Source: Phil1 sp964600045 (lineage in GTDB: Bacteria > Bacillota > Clostridia > Christensenellales > CAG-138). Taken from it: a DNA stretch of 64,000 nt. Shown in pieces: positions 1 to 8,648 of the stretch. A program made the translations under genes and the position numbers. Below the pieces are notes generated by a model. The model worked only from the letters and a program-made list of their open reading frames with translations, searched no databases and was not told the origin of the DNA. Within the stretch, counting starts at the first letter, position 1. Each line of letters opens with the position of its first letter. The DNA is taken from contig CAZRHS010000003.1 of assembly GCA_964600045.1 (NCBI GenBank), positions 1 to 64,000 on the forward strand, read 5' to 3'.

Positions 1-51
1 AAAATCAGGGCATGAACATGCACGCCCCGATCATCAATTAACCAAATGGTT

Positions 52-525
52 TTATTTATTGTCAGTATTTTTTGCGGTGTCTGTTTTATCCTTGAACACA
101 AACAGCTTTGTAAGAGCAAAGTTCGCTATTGCCGAAAAAACGGATGCGGGAATTTTGCATATAATATCGCACGAAATGCTTATGGATTTTCCGAACAGGT
201 TCAGCGCAACATCCTGATTTATTCCTATCGGATTCTTGCACAGCCAAAGCACGCCAAGCGATACTCCCAAGGACAGAACATTCACCACTACGAACATAAA
301 CACCGTCTTAAAGCTGTTGTTTCGCTCCTTTTTGAATGTCCAAAGGGAGTTCCATATATAGCTGTTCAGTATGCCCGCACTATATGATATAACCTGGGAA
401 AGCATATAGTTCAAGCCGAAGTGAGTCAATATGGAATACACAACAAAATCGACAAGCGTATTTGTCATGCCGACTGCGCTGAATTTTATAAACTGCCAAA
501 ATGTTTTTTTAGTATCATTTTTCAT
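52..525 (-). CDS. GtrA family membrane protein
   Basis: A 157-aa protein, the usual length for the GtrA family. It has four likely membrane segments (about residues 11-33, 37-57, 72-95 and 115-143). It opens with the typical FIKFSAVGMTNTLVDF block and ends with NFALTKLFVF before a charged tail. GtrA proteins are thought to move or position polyprenyl-phosphate-linked sugars for GT-C glycosyltransferases in envelope glycosylation. The gene lies 28 nt downstream of the large GT-C glycosyltransferase on the same strand, which fits a shared transcript and joint work. The family is clear from the sequence; the lipid-sugar substrate is not. Confidence 0.88.
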   Translation of the reverse strand: MKNDTKKTFWQFIKFSAVGMTNTLVDFVVYSILTHFGLNYMLSQVISYSAGILNSYIWNSLWTFKKERNNSFKTVFMFVVVNVLSLGVSLGVLWLCKNPIGINQDVALNLFGKSISISCDIICKIPASVFSAIANFALTKLFVFKDKTDTAKNTDNK

Positions 526-553
526 AATTCTTCTTTTCCTGCCCTGTTATTAC

Positions 554-3500
554 TTAATACCCCAAGAATGTCCAACTGGGCAGCCACTCAAGCAGCTTTA
601 TATAAGCGCGTGAACATACAACTCCGGATATAACAGGATAAAACAGCGCAAACAGTACTATTGCCGCACCGAGCCAAATCCACTTAACCCGCTTATATCT
701 GCAATCAGTTTCTTCCTTTTGCATCAGCGCGCGCACGGCAATAAGTATTATAAAAGGAACCGACGCAAAGTAGTGATATATAAACGTGCAGCGCGGTACA
801 AGTACCCACGGTATATATTCAGCCGCAAGGCCGATAAGTAATACCGTCCATACTTTATCCATTTTGGTGCGGCCGCGTATGATTCGCCCTATTATTATAA
901 CCGTTGCAGCAAGGCACGCCCACCATACAGCGGGGTTGCCCATAGCGGAAATTGTGCCGGCATAGCCTTCGGCCACGTCATACGTTATGTAATACCAAAT
1001 CGGTCGTATTATAAGCGGCCACTGCCACCAGGGCGACTGATACGGATGCGTAGCTGTAAGCCCGCTATGATAGCTGAACATAAACTTCTGCAAGCCTAAT
1101 ATTCCCTCAAGGTCATAATGTTCCTCACTCAGCATATAAGGAATATAGGATGCCGTATATATAGCCAAGGGTATGGCGATATAGAATACACAGCACCACA
1201 GAAGCGTTTTTACGGTATTTCTCCAGAACGGTGCCACCGAGTCGCGGAGCGTTTCATCATCGCTGTCCTTTAGTGCTTTATACTCTTTGTAACGCTTCAC
1301 AAGGGAAATAAACAGCAGCACGGCAAGTCCGGCGCCGGCATATATATCTATCCATTTGCTTGCCGCACCAAGGCCGAAAAACACTCCGGCAAGGAACAGC
1401 GGCTTGAGAGTTTTCTTTAAGCCGTCACTAAAGAAGTTCATGCAATAATACTGATACATATAATAATACATCAGTATTATGAAGAACACTCCGTATACAT
1501 CTATTGTAGCGATGCGAGTCTGCGTAAAATGCATAAAGTCAAACGCAAACAGGCCCGCGGCCAATAACGCGTAATCGCTCTTTTTGAATAGTCTTTTCGC
1601 GAACGCGTACATTATCGGCACCATGCCTATTCCGAACAGCGTTCCCACTATACGCCAACCGAAAGTGTTCATGCCGAAAATGGCTATCCCAATCATTATA
1701 AATATTTTGCCGAGCGGAGGATGAGAATTTTCATACGGCTTTATGCCATGCAAATGCTCATAAGCCGTACGCGCATGATACAGCTCGTCAAAATACATTC
1801 CGTTCATATATGTTCTGTTTTCGGGCACGGTATCCGCCTCGTCAAACAATGCCTGAGCATCGCCATCCGTCTGCGCAGATATAACATTTCTTTCCGCATC
1901 AAGTAAGGCTATTTCGTTAAACCAAACGGATCCCGATGTAACTTTAAGGGTAATATGAGTTCCGGTAAGTCCCCCGCCTATGCTCTTCCAGCGGAACATA
2001 TCGCCGTTTATTTCGTCGTAGCTTACGCTGTTGCCCTCATCATCCGTAAGTGTAATGCTGCCGGTATACAGTCCGCCGTAAACCCATATATCGTCTACAC
2101 CGGAGTTTTCCTCAAGCGTTATTTCAACGCAATCTCCGCTTGTGCCCGTCCAGTAGTTTTCCGGGGCAACGGTTGTGCCAAGATTTATCAGCGCGATAAT
2201 TCCGTATATAACCGTTAGAGAAATTACATATATTCTGTCTCGCTTCGTATAATTAAGCTTTGTATCCACCGGTTCGGAAAGCGCGTTTACAGCTTCCTTC
2301 TTCAGTTTCTTTTCGGCAAACGCGGGATGTATCCTGCCGCGAAATACGATATCAAAGCAAACTATACTCAGGTATATAAAGCCCGCAAGGTTCATTACGC
2401 ACCCTGCAATCATCAGCGCGGTATAGTAATCATTACGCCAGTTTGTATAGCTTACTATAATAAATGCAAAGCAAACATTATACAGCGCTGATGCCGTAAG
2501 CCATAAAAATGAAATAAACAGCCGCTTATCTCTATAATAAATAAACGCAACAAGCATTAGCAGCAACGCCGGCACAAGATATCTTTCATGCATATAATGT
2601 CCCAATTCAAACAGGGCAATTATAAGATATCCCGCGCTGAGCGCAAGGCATCCCCTGTTTTTATTGCGGCCTTTTATGTATATCACTATGCTTGCCGCAA
2701 CACTCAGGGCAATCAAAATATAACCGAGCTGCGCATAAGAAAGTATAAACAGCTCGCTGTCGGCATTTTTCCAGTTTCCGCCAAGCAAGGCCATTAAGTT
2801 AAAGGCTTCTACGCTGCCGTAATTATAGCTTGTGGCAGTGCCGATAAGTTTATCCAAGAACCACAGCGATTCCTGCTCCCCTTTGAACGGCCATGCTATT
2901 ATAAACAATGCCGCCACAGCGCCAGCTACGGCCGCGAATGTTTTGCCAAGCTGTTTTACTCTATGATCTTTTTCATCATAAATTCGGCAGAAGTACGCCG
3001 CCGCAAGCAACGGCCCCACCATCAATGCCTGCGGCTTAGTCATTATCGCAATACCGTAGGCGATGCCCGCAAGTATTTCTTTTTTCTGATTAAACAGCCA
3101 CACAGTCAAAAGCAGCAACAGCGCCAGTATTTGATCTATCTGTCCCCAACCGCCGCTTAGAAACGCGTATAACGGATTAACTGAAACAACAGCGGCAAGT
3201 ACCAACGGCAATCTGCCCCAACGCTTGGCATCCTTACAGCCATTGTTCCCAAGATTTTTCGCGAGTTTGTACACAACATACGCCGAAACTATATCCGCAA
3301 TTATTCCCGGCATCTTTGTAATAAGAGCGTACGCGTGCGTTCCGTAGCCAAGATTAAGCAGCTTAGCAATGCTTGCGGTTATGTAAAGCACATACATATA
3401 TCCCGGGGGATAGTCGGCAAACATTCCGGAGTTATAAAACGCGGCAAGGCCCTCTTCCCGCAAATGATATCCCCATGCCATAAAGCAATTTATGTCAGTT

Positions 3501-4312
3501 GGATGCCCATAGTATTTAAGCGAGCAGGCAACCCTGATTATAAACGCCGCCGCAAGTATTATTGCCAGCCATACTTTTTCATTCTTAGGTTCATCTTCTA
3601 TAGTCGGCTGTTCCGTTTCAATAAACCTTCCGTATATTATCGCACCAAAGAACACAGTGGCAAATACGGCAAGCATTACGGTGCCGCTTTTAGGGAAATC
3701 CCCTTCTGTGCTTTCGTCTGAGTCTTCGTCAGTGTTTTCCGCTGTATCATCGTTATCTAATGCGCTGCTTACCGTAGCCAAAGAAAAATCGGCGGCTTCA
3801 CCCGAGTATGAGTTAAGCTTTTCCATGCTTATTTCTTTGAACCAGGCTTCGCCGCTTGACAGTGCGCCGTAGCCTCCCACGCGTACGCATACCGTGAGCT
3901 CCGTTTGATCATCGGCTGTCTTGCCCACCAGTTCTATCGTCTGCCAATCCGAGCCGCCGAATACACCGTCGCTTGTGGCAAGCGAGCCGTCAACAGATAT
4001 ATTCGCTCCGGCTCCGCCCGATACATCGGACGTTTTAACGCAGCAGCTTAATTTATAATAGCTGTTTTCTTCAACATTTGCCGTATAGCAAAGGCGAATA
4101 TCGTTGCCCTCGTCACCCGATGCCGTTATGTGGACAATGCCATCGGTAATTTCTATGCTGCCGTACTCGCTGCCCTCATACCAGGCCTGTTCAAACCATT
4201 GTGATTCCGATTCATAATCATCCGAGAGCATATTTTCGCCCGCGGCAAAACAAAGTGCCGGCATAGCAAGCACCAGGAACATTGAAATTATCGTTAAAAA
4301 CCTTTTTTTCAT
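554..4312 (-). CDS. Two-module GT-C glycosyltransferase (PMT/GT39-like)
   Basis: A 1252-aa membrane enzyme predicted to transfer sugars from polyprenyl-phosphate donors outside the membrane. A signal peptide (1-23) leads into a beta-rich, carbohydrate-binding-like domain (about 28-166), an acidic linker (185-206) and a membrane segment (211-228). GT-C module 1 (about 247-660) carries PTDINCFMAW (271-280) and DYPPG (300-304). Module 2 begins near 690 with a second extracytoplasmic beta domain (about 715-815). It continues with the PMT-type motifs FDELYH (841-846, acidic pair D842/E843) and HPPLGK (864-869), then many membrane segments. Two complete-looking GT-C modules in one chain is unusual length for GT39 (single units are about 500-800 aa). 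GtrA lies directly downstream. Acceptor (protein or glycan) is unknown. Confidence 0.85.
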   Translation of the reverse strand: MKKRFLTIISMFLVLAMPALCFAAGENMLSDDYESESQWFEQAWYEGSEYGSIEITDGIVHITASGDEGNDIRLCYTANVEENSYYKLSCCVKTSDVSGGAGANISVDGSLATSDGVFGGSDWQTIELVGKTADDQTELTVCVRVGGYGALSSGEAWFKEISMEKLNSYSGEAADFSLATVSSALDNDDTAENTDEDSDESTEGDFPKSGTVMLAVFATVFFGAIIYGRFIETEQPTIEDEPKNEKVWLAIILAAAFIIRVACSLKYYGHPTDINCFMAWGYHLREEGLAAFYNSGMFADYPPGYMYVLYITASIAKLLNLGYGTHAYALITKMPGIIADIVSAYVVYKLAKNLGNNGCKDAKRWGRLPLVLAAVVSVNPLYAFLSGGWGQIDQILALLLLLTVWLFNQKKEILAGIAYGIAIMTKPQALMVGPLLAAAYFCRIYDEKDHRVKQLGKTFAAVAGAVAALFIIAWPFKGEQESLWFLDKLIGTATSYNYGSVEAFNLMALLGGNWKNADSELFILSYAQLGYILIALSVAASIVIYIKGRNKNRGCLALSAGYLIIALFELGHYMHERYLVPALLLMLVAFIYYRDKRLFISFLWLTASALYNVCFAFIIVSYTNWRNDYYTALMIAGCVMNLAGFIYLSIVCFDIVFRGRIHPAFAEKKLKKEAVNALSEPVDTKLNYTKRDRIYVISLTVIYGIIALINLGTTVAPENYWTGTSGDCVEITLEENSGVDDIWVYGGLYTGSITLTDDEGNSVSYDEINGDMFRWKSIGGGLTGTHITLKVTSGSVWFNEIALLDAERNVISAQTDGDAQALFDEADTVPENRTYMNGMYFDELYHARTAYEHLHGIKPYENSHPPLGKIFIMIGIAIFGMNTFGWRIVGTLFGIGMVPIMYAFAKRLFKKSDYALLAAGLFAFDFMHFTQTRIATIDVYGVFFIILMYYYMYQYYCMNFFSDGLKKTLKPLFLAGVFFGLGAASKWIDIYAGAGLAVLLFISLVKRYKEYKALKDSDDETLRDSVAPFWRNTVKTLLWCCVFYIAIPLAIYTASYIPYMLSEEHYDLEGILGLQKFMFSYHSGLTATHPYQSPWWQWPLIIRPIWYYITYDVAEGYAGTISAMGNPAVWWACLAATVIIIGRIIRGRTKMDKVWTVLLIGLAAEYIPWVLVPRCTFIYHYFASVPFIILIAVRALMQKEETDCRYKRVKWIWLGAAIVLFALFYPVISGVVCSRAYIKLLEWLPSWTFLGY

Positions 4313-4422
4313 GCTACTCTCCGCATAAATTTGCGGCAGACAAACTGCCCCAATTTATAGATAGCATACCACAATTTTATTTATATCGATAGAGATTATA
4401 TGAAAGTTCAAAATGTGTTAAC

Positions 4423-4776
4423 TTAATTCAGTCTAAAAGCATCTTTGATGTGCTCAATTCTTATTGTATCCAAATCAACTTCTATAACATCAAACCTAAT
4501 GAAATTTTCCGTTAGGCCGAATTTAACGGCGTATAGCTGCGCCGCCTTTATAATATTGCGCTGTTTTGCTTTATTTACGGCCTCACGTCCCAAACCGTGT
4601 TCTGAGCCATGGCGTGACTTAACCTCAACAAAAACAAGCATATCGCCATTCATAACAATAAGGTCGATTTCACATCTTTCCGCCCTAAAGTTTCTGTCGC
4701 GATATGTGTATCCGTTTTTCAGCAAATATTCAAGCGCGGCATCTTCGCCGCGCCTGCCGCGCTCTATATTATTCAT
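4423..4776 (-). CDS. yraN: YraN/UPF0102 family endonuclease-like protein
   Basis: About 117 aa, the normal size for UPF0102. It has the restriction-endonuclease-like core of the family: GRRGEDAALEYL near the N-terminus, then CEIDLIV, then VFVEVKSR, giving the E...D...ExK acidic/lysine set. The biochemical role is not firmly known; a nuclease link to recombination is proposed from the fold. It sits downstream of rnhB with an 8-nt overlap, as in many Firmicutes. ATG at 4776 is chosen because GGTGG lies 5 nt before it; a GTG at 4785 is in frame and would add three residues. Confidence 0.88.
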   Translation of the reverse strand: MNNIERGRRGEDAALEYLLKNGYTYRDRNFRAERCEIDLIVMNGDMLVFVEVKSRHGSEHGLGREAVNKAKQRNIIKAAQLYAVKFGLTENFIRFDVIEVDLDTIRIEHIKDAFRLN

Positions 4777-5407
4777 TACTGCCACCCAAAATTTTGCCTA
4801 TAAAGCTTGCGCGATGTATCGGGCATGGACCGTATTTTTTAAGAGCGGCTATATGCTCCGCCGTGCCGTAGCCCTTGTTTCTTTCAAACCCGTACTCGGG
4901 GTATTTTTCAGCCATTTGGCACATATAAGCATCCCTTTTTACCTTGGCCGCTATGCTTGCCGCACCTATAAGGTAGCTTAAAGCATCGCCATGAATTATC
5001 GAATGCTGCCTTGCCGGTATATCCAGACCTTTTACGGCATCTATAAGCACATCACTGCATTCATGGTTCATTGCGAAATAAGCCTGCTTAAACGCCAGCT
5101 TTGTGGCATTCAATATATTAAGCTCGTCTATCTCTTCGTTGCTGCATTGGCCATAGCCTATGGCTATGGCGTTTTCCTCTATTATAGGCGCAAGCTTAAT
5201 ACGGCGCAGCTCAGTAACCTTTTTCGAGTCGTTTATATGCTCTATCAACGGCGATTGAGGCAATATTACGCAGCATGTCACCACAGGCCCCGCCAAAGGT
5301 CCGCGCCCTACCTCGTCCATACCGGCGGGGTATATTCCCACCTGCCAGAATTCCTTTTCACGCTTTGTAAGCTCCGCAAGTCTTTCCTGCTCATTTATAC
5401 GTGCCAT
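4769..5407 (-). CDS. rnhB: Ribonuclease HII
   Basis: Endonuclease that cuts RNA in RNA/DNA hybrids and removes single ribonucleotides misincorporated in DNA. At 212 aa it is standard length. The type-2 RNase H signature GMDEVGRGPLAGPV is near residues 29-42 and supplies the first catalytic D and E. Later acidic residues lie in DVLIDAVKG and in AASIAAKVKRD. It is in the rbgA-rnhB-yraN string that follows rplS in Firmicutes, with 25 nt to rbgA and an overlap with yraN. Confidence 0.96.
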   Translation of the reverse strand: MARINEQERLAELTKREKEFWQVGIYPAGMDEVGRGPLAGPVVTCCVILPQSPLIEHINDSKKVTELRRIKLAPIIEENAIAIGYGQCSNEEIDELNILNATKLAFKQAYFAMNHECSDVLIDAVKGLDIPARQHSIIHGDALSYLIGAASIAAKVKRDAYMCQMAEKYPEYGFERNKGYGTAEHIAALKKYGPCPIHRASFIGKILGGSNE

Positions 5408-5432
5408 AAGATTTTCTCGTCTGATTCAAGTT

Positions 5433-6284
5433 TTAATATTGCCTGTCCGGCTGTTCAAGCGTTACCTTTGCTATTTTACCGGCTCTGAACTCATCCAGCA
5501 CTATTCTGGCTGCCCTCTCTGTATCGGTTACACCGCCCTGCAGTATAAAACCTCTTGAGCGTGCAACGGCTTCAAGCAGTTCATGAGATGCCATGCCATC
5601 CTCTATCTTCTTATAGCGTTCACGAAGTTCTTGAGGGCAAATCTGCTCCAGTTCACTTAAAAGATCGCCTGCAAGCCTTTCCGTATCCATAATATCATCG
5701 TTAATGGAACCTATATAGGCTAAATGTTTCGCTAAAGCCTCGTTTTCAAGTTTTGGCCAAAGCAGGCCCGGAGTATCCATCAATTCCAGATACTGCGAAA
5801 CTTTTACCCACTGTTTCCCCTTCGTAACGCCCGGTTTATCGCCAACCTTGGCCTTTGTTTCGCCGGATATGCGATTAATGAACGTTGATTTGCCAACGTT
5901 AGGTATGCCGACAACCATGGCACGCACGGTTTTAAGCACGCCTTTCTCTTTCATTTTCGCTACTTTATCCGCAGCCGCGGCCTCAATTAACGTTACAGCC
6001 GCCTTCCGTTTTGCGCTTGATGTTGAGACAAAGGCTATGGCATTTATATTCTGGGATTTATAATAATCTATCCATCTTTTCGTTTGCTCCGCGGATGCCA
6101 GATCACTTTTGTTCAGCAATATTACCCTGTTTTTCTGCGAAAAAAGAGTATCAAAATCCGGATTGCGGGTAGCCAAAGGAGCACGCGCATCCACGAGCTC
6201 TACAACAACATCTATAAGTTTAAGGTTATCTTCCAGCATACGCCTTGCTTTGGCCATATGCCCCGGATACCACTGTATCTGCAT
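5433..6284 (-). CDS. rbgA: Ribosome biogenesis GTPase RbgA (YlqF)
   Basis: Circularly permuted GTPase needed for late 50S subunit assembly. Length is 283 aa, as in the family. The permuted motif order is visible: LNKSDL (G4) first, then GIPNVGKST (G1, about residue 128 on), then MDTPGLLWP (G3). The C-terminal domain runs from about 200 to the end. The N-terminal IQWYPGHMAKA block is diagnostic. AGGAG lies just upstream of the ATG. A hairpin separates it from rplS, so it probably depends on read-through or an unseen promoter. Confidence 0.96.
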   Translation of the reverse strand: MQIQWYPGHMAKARRMLEDNLKLIDVVVELVDARAPLATRNPDFDTLFSQKNRVILLNKSDLASAEQTKRWIDYYKSQNINAIAFVSTSSAKRKAAVTLIEAAAADKVAKMKEKGVLKTVRAMVVGIPNVGKSTFINRISGETKAKVGDKPGVTKGKQWVKVSQYLELMDTPGLLWPKLENEALAKHLAYIGSINDDIMDTERLAGDLLSELEQICPQELRERYKKIEDGMASHELLEAVARSRGFILQGGVTDTERAARIVLDEFRAGKIAKVTLEQPDRQY

Positions 6285-6303
6285 AAAATCTCCTGTTAAA
6301 ATT

Positions 6304-6335
6304 AAGCCCCCAGGGGCATAAGGCCTTGGGGGCTT
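6304..6335 (-). terminator. Hairpin between rplS and rbgA
   Basis: On the minus strand the arms AAGCCCCCA and TGGGGGCTT (9 bp) enclose a 14-nt loop and are followed by AATTTTAA. The U-tract is short, so this may be a partial terminator that sets the ratio of rplS to rbgA-rnhB-yraN rather than a full stop. Confidence 0.7.
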
Positions 6336-6354
6336 GAAGGTTTGTTTAGGTAAC

Positions 6355-6708
6355 TTATTTCTCGTCTATACGCTCGACAACCTTAGCAGCCTTACCTACG
6401 CGATTGCGCAGATAGAACAGCTTGGCGCGGCGAACCTGACCATGACGCAGCACTTCAATGCGGCCAATGCGGGGGCTATTGTAGGGGAAGGTCCTCTCTA
6501 CGCCGATACCGTAGGATATTCTGCGTACGGTGAAGGACTTGCGAATGCCGCCGCCCTGAATCTTAATAACGACGCCTTCGAAGTTCTGAAGCCTCTCGCG
6601 GGAGCCCTCAACGACCTTTACGAATACACGGACGGTGTCGCCCACTTCAAGCTTGGGCAGGTCTGTACGAAGCTGCTCCTTTTCAAGTTCCCTGATAATG
6701 TCTGCCAT
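6355..6708 (-). CDS. rplS: 50S ribosomal protein L19
   Basis: 117-aa ribosomal protein L19, located at the 30S-50S interface. Family blocks are present: LPKLEVGDTVRVFVKV, RLQNFEGVVI and RRISYGIGVERTFPYNSP, ending in RRAKLFYLRNRVGKAAK. It follows trmD but has its own promoter (6785-6813) and a leader of about 70 nt with a hairpin near its 5' end (GCCC...GGGC, about 6764-6783). The leader could be of the L19 autoregulatory type, which I cannot confirm by eye. Confidence 0.97.
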   Translation of the reverse strand: MADIIRELEKEQLRTDLPKLEVGDTVRVFVKVVEGSRERLQNFEGVVIKIQGGGIRKSFTVRRISYGIGVERTFPYNSPRIGRIEVLRHGQVRRAKLFYLRNRVGKAAKVVERIDEK

Positions 6709-6784
6709 TTTTTGTTTTCTCCTTCCTTAGACGTTCGTATAGGCCATATCGCCCACATTGGACCGCCCGTTTGTCACAAAGGGC

Positions 6785-6813
6785 ATTATAACATAGCATT
6801 CTTTTCTTTGCAA
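6785..6813 (-). promoter_or_regulatory. Predicted sigma-A promoter of rplS
   Basis: Minus strand TTGCAA (6808-6813), 17-nt spacer, TATAAT (6785-6790), in the 121-nt gap between trmD and rplS. It would start transcription near 6778, allowing rplS to be expressed apart from the upstream rpsP-trmD genes. Confidence 0.72.
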
Positions 6814-6829
6814 GCTAATTTTTGCCCGT

Positions 6830-7564
6830 TTATCTTGATTTTTCATCATTTTTTAAGGACTTGATGAAAGCTATGTCCTTTTTATTCAGCTCAACATTTT
6901 CCATAAGTTCCGGCCTACGAGAAAGGGTAATTTCTATTGCCCTGTCACGTCGCCAGCGCTCTATAAGCGCATGGTTCCCGTTGAGCAAAACATCCGGTAC
7001 CTTCATGCCGCGAAACTCCGCTGGACGAGTATATTGCGGATACTCAAGCAATCCATCCGAAAACGATTCCGTTTCAGCGGATTCGCTGCTGCCGAGCACT
7101 CCGGGAATAAACCGGGCAATGCAGTCTATTGCTACCATAGCCGCCAGTTCACCGCCCGTAAGCACATAATCGCCTATGGACAATTCCTCATCCATTGCAT
7201 ATACCACGCGCTCATCTATACCTTCGTAGTGCCCGCAAAGGAACAGCAGGTGTTCTTCTTTAGAAAGCTCTTTTGCTATTTCCGGCGAAAGAGTTTTGCC
7301 GCGCGGAGAAAGCATTATGCGCTTTGCTTTGTGCTCCGGATCAACGGCATCAAGGCACGAATAAATAGGCTGGGCAAGCATTACCATTCCGGCGCCGCCG
7401 CCAAACGGATAATCATCCGTGTTATGGTGCTTGTTTTCAGAATAGTTTCTTATATCGCAAAGGTTGAATTCGAGTATGCCCTTCTGTGCAGCCCTTCCCA
7501 AAATACTTGCCCCCAGTACGGGCGGAAACATTTCGGTAAAGGTTGTAAGTATGTCAATCCTCAA
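6830..7564 (-). CDS. trmD: tRNA (guanine-N1-)-methyltransferase TrmD
   Basis: Makes m1G37 in tRNA from S-adenosylmethionine, using the SPOUT trefoil knot. Family motifs: IDILTTFTEMFPPVLGASI at the start, YPFGGGAGMVM, LLFLCGHYEGIDERV and SIGDYVLTGGELAAM (knot region). The start is taken as TTG at 7564: it gives the family N-terminus (L/M-RIDIL) and GAGGAGG lies 8 nt before it, inside the end of rimM. A longer frame opens at 7582 but would put the ribosome site inside the coding region. The rimM stop overlaps the start by 11 nt, suggesting coupled translation. Confidence 0.95.
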   Translation of the reverse strand: MRIDILTTFTEMFPPVLGASILGRAAQKGILEFNLCDIRNYSENKHHNTDDYPFGGGAGMVMLAQPIYSCLDAVDPEHKAKRIMLSPRGKTLSPEIAKELSKEEHLLFLCGHYEGIDERVVYAMDEELSIGDYVLTGGELAAMVAIDCIARFIPGVLGSSESAETESFSDGLLEYPQYTRPAEFRGMKVPDVLLNGNHALIERWRRDRAIEITLSRRPELMENVELNKKDIAFIKSLKNDEKSR

Positions 7565-8081
7565 ACAGTCCAACCTCCTCAAGCACTTTTGAATTCAGCA
7601 CCATACGCCTGTTTTCAATGTCGGTTGAAATCACAACGCGCTTAAGCGCCGGTAAAAAAAGTTTCTTTTTGCCGGATATCTCATAAACGTCGTTTGCGCC
7701 GGTTTCAAACACATCGGTAATTTTGCCAAGCTCTCGCCCTGTATCGTCATATACCGCACACCCTATAAGATCCTCAACAAAATAGGTATTGTTTGGAAGT
7801 TTCATGGCATGCGCTCTGTCCACGCAAATGAAAGCGCCGCGCAGCTTCTCCGCATCATCACGAGAGCTGCTGCATGATATGCTCATATACACGGCATCTT
7901 CCTTAACGCCAACATCCGAAACAGTTATAGGCTCGCGTATGCCGTTTCGCTCTATATAAGCCTCTTTAAGGCCCTTATAGCGTGCCAACGAATCCGACAT
8001 GGGTTCAAGCTTTACAGCCCCATGAACGCCGTGAGGCCGCACGATGCGGCCTATTCTGAAAAATTCGCACAGCGCAGCCAT
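7554..8081 (-). CDS. rimM: 16S rRNA processing protein RimM
   Basis: Maturation factor for the 30S head that binds ribosomal protein S19. 175 aa. The N-terminal barrel has FFRIGRIVRPHGVHGAVKLEP; the C-terminal PRC-barrel has YFVEDLIGCAVYDDTGRELG and LFLPALKRVV. It lies between khpA (1-nt gap) and trmD (overlap), the standard Firmicutes order, so these are almost surely co-transcribed. Confidence 0.96.
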   Translation of the reverse strand: MAALCEFFRIGRIVRPHGVHGAVKLEPMSDSLARYKGLKEAYIERNGIREPITVSDVGVKEDAVYMSISCSSSRDDAEKLRGAFICVDRAHAMKLPNNTYFVEDLIGCAVYDDTGRELGKITDVFETGANDVYEISGKKKLFLPALKRVVISTDIENRRMVLNSKVLEEVGLFED

Positions 8082-8082
8082 A

Positions 8083-8310
8083 TCAGACTATCTCTACGAC
8101 GTATTTTTTGTTTTCCTTGACAGAGGCGGCTTTTACCACGCAGCGGATAGCCTGGGCTATGCGGCCCTGCTTGCCTATTACCTTGCCCATATCCTCTGCG
8201 GCGACGCTAAGCTCTATTATCGTAGCCTTGTCGCCTTCTTTTTCCTCAACCTTAACCTCGTCAGGCTTGTCCACTAAGCTCATCGCTATAAACTTTACAA
8301 GTTCTGCCAT
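8083..8310 (-). CDS. khpA: KH-domain RNA-binding protein KhpA (YlqC)
   Basis: Single KH-domain protein of 75 aa with the RNA-binding GxxG loop in GKVIGKQGRIAQAIR. In Firmicutes KhpA pairs with KhpB (Jag) and affects RNA levels and cell elongation; the gene lies between rpsP and rimM. ATG at 8310 is chosen because GGGAGG lies 6 nt upstream and it gives the usual N-terminus MAELVKFIAMSLVD. A GTG at 8340 overlapping the rpsP stop is in frame but unlikely. Confidence 0.94.
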   Translation of the reverse strand: MAELVKFIAMSLVDKPDEVKVEEKEGDKATIIELSVAAEDMGKVIGKQGRIAQAIRCVVKAASVKENKKYVVEIV

Positions 8311-8336
8311 GGACTGCCTCCCGTTCGTTTCCTCCG

Positions 8337-8579
8337 TCACTGTATCGCTCCGCTCTTCTTAAGCAGGCCGCGTACGGTATCGGTGGGCTGAGCGCCGTTC
8401 TTTATCCACTGCTGGGCTTTCTCGTTGTCTACCTTGATCTCAACGGGTTCGGTAAGGGGATTGTAGTAACCGATTTCCTCAACGAAAGCACCGTCGCGGG
8501 GAGCGCGGCTGTCCGCAACCACTATACGGTAGAAAGGAGCCTTCTTGGCGCCCATGCGGCGAAGTCTGATCTTAAGCAT
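8337..8579 (-). CDS. rpsP: 30S ribosomal protein S16
   Basis: 80-aa S16, needed for 30S assembly. Standard blocks: MLKIRLRRMGAKKAPFYRIVVADSR shortened here to MLKIRLRRMGAK and YRIVVADSRAPRDG, then YNPL. AGGAG precedes the ATG. It is downstream of ffh with a 69-nt gap and is followed directly by khpA. Confidence 0.97.
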   Translation of the reverse strand: MLKIRLRRMGAKKAPFYRIVVADSRAPRDGAFVEEIGYYNPLTEPVEIKVDNEKAQQWIKNGAQPTDTVRGLLKKSGAIQ

Positions 8580-8648
8580 TTTTGTGTCCTCCTAAAAAAT
8601 ATGTTGTTAACATTTATATCGAAAACGGCTATACCGTATTCGTTCAAA

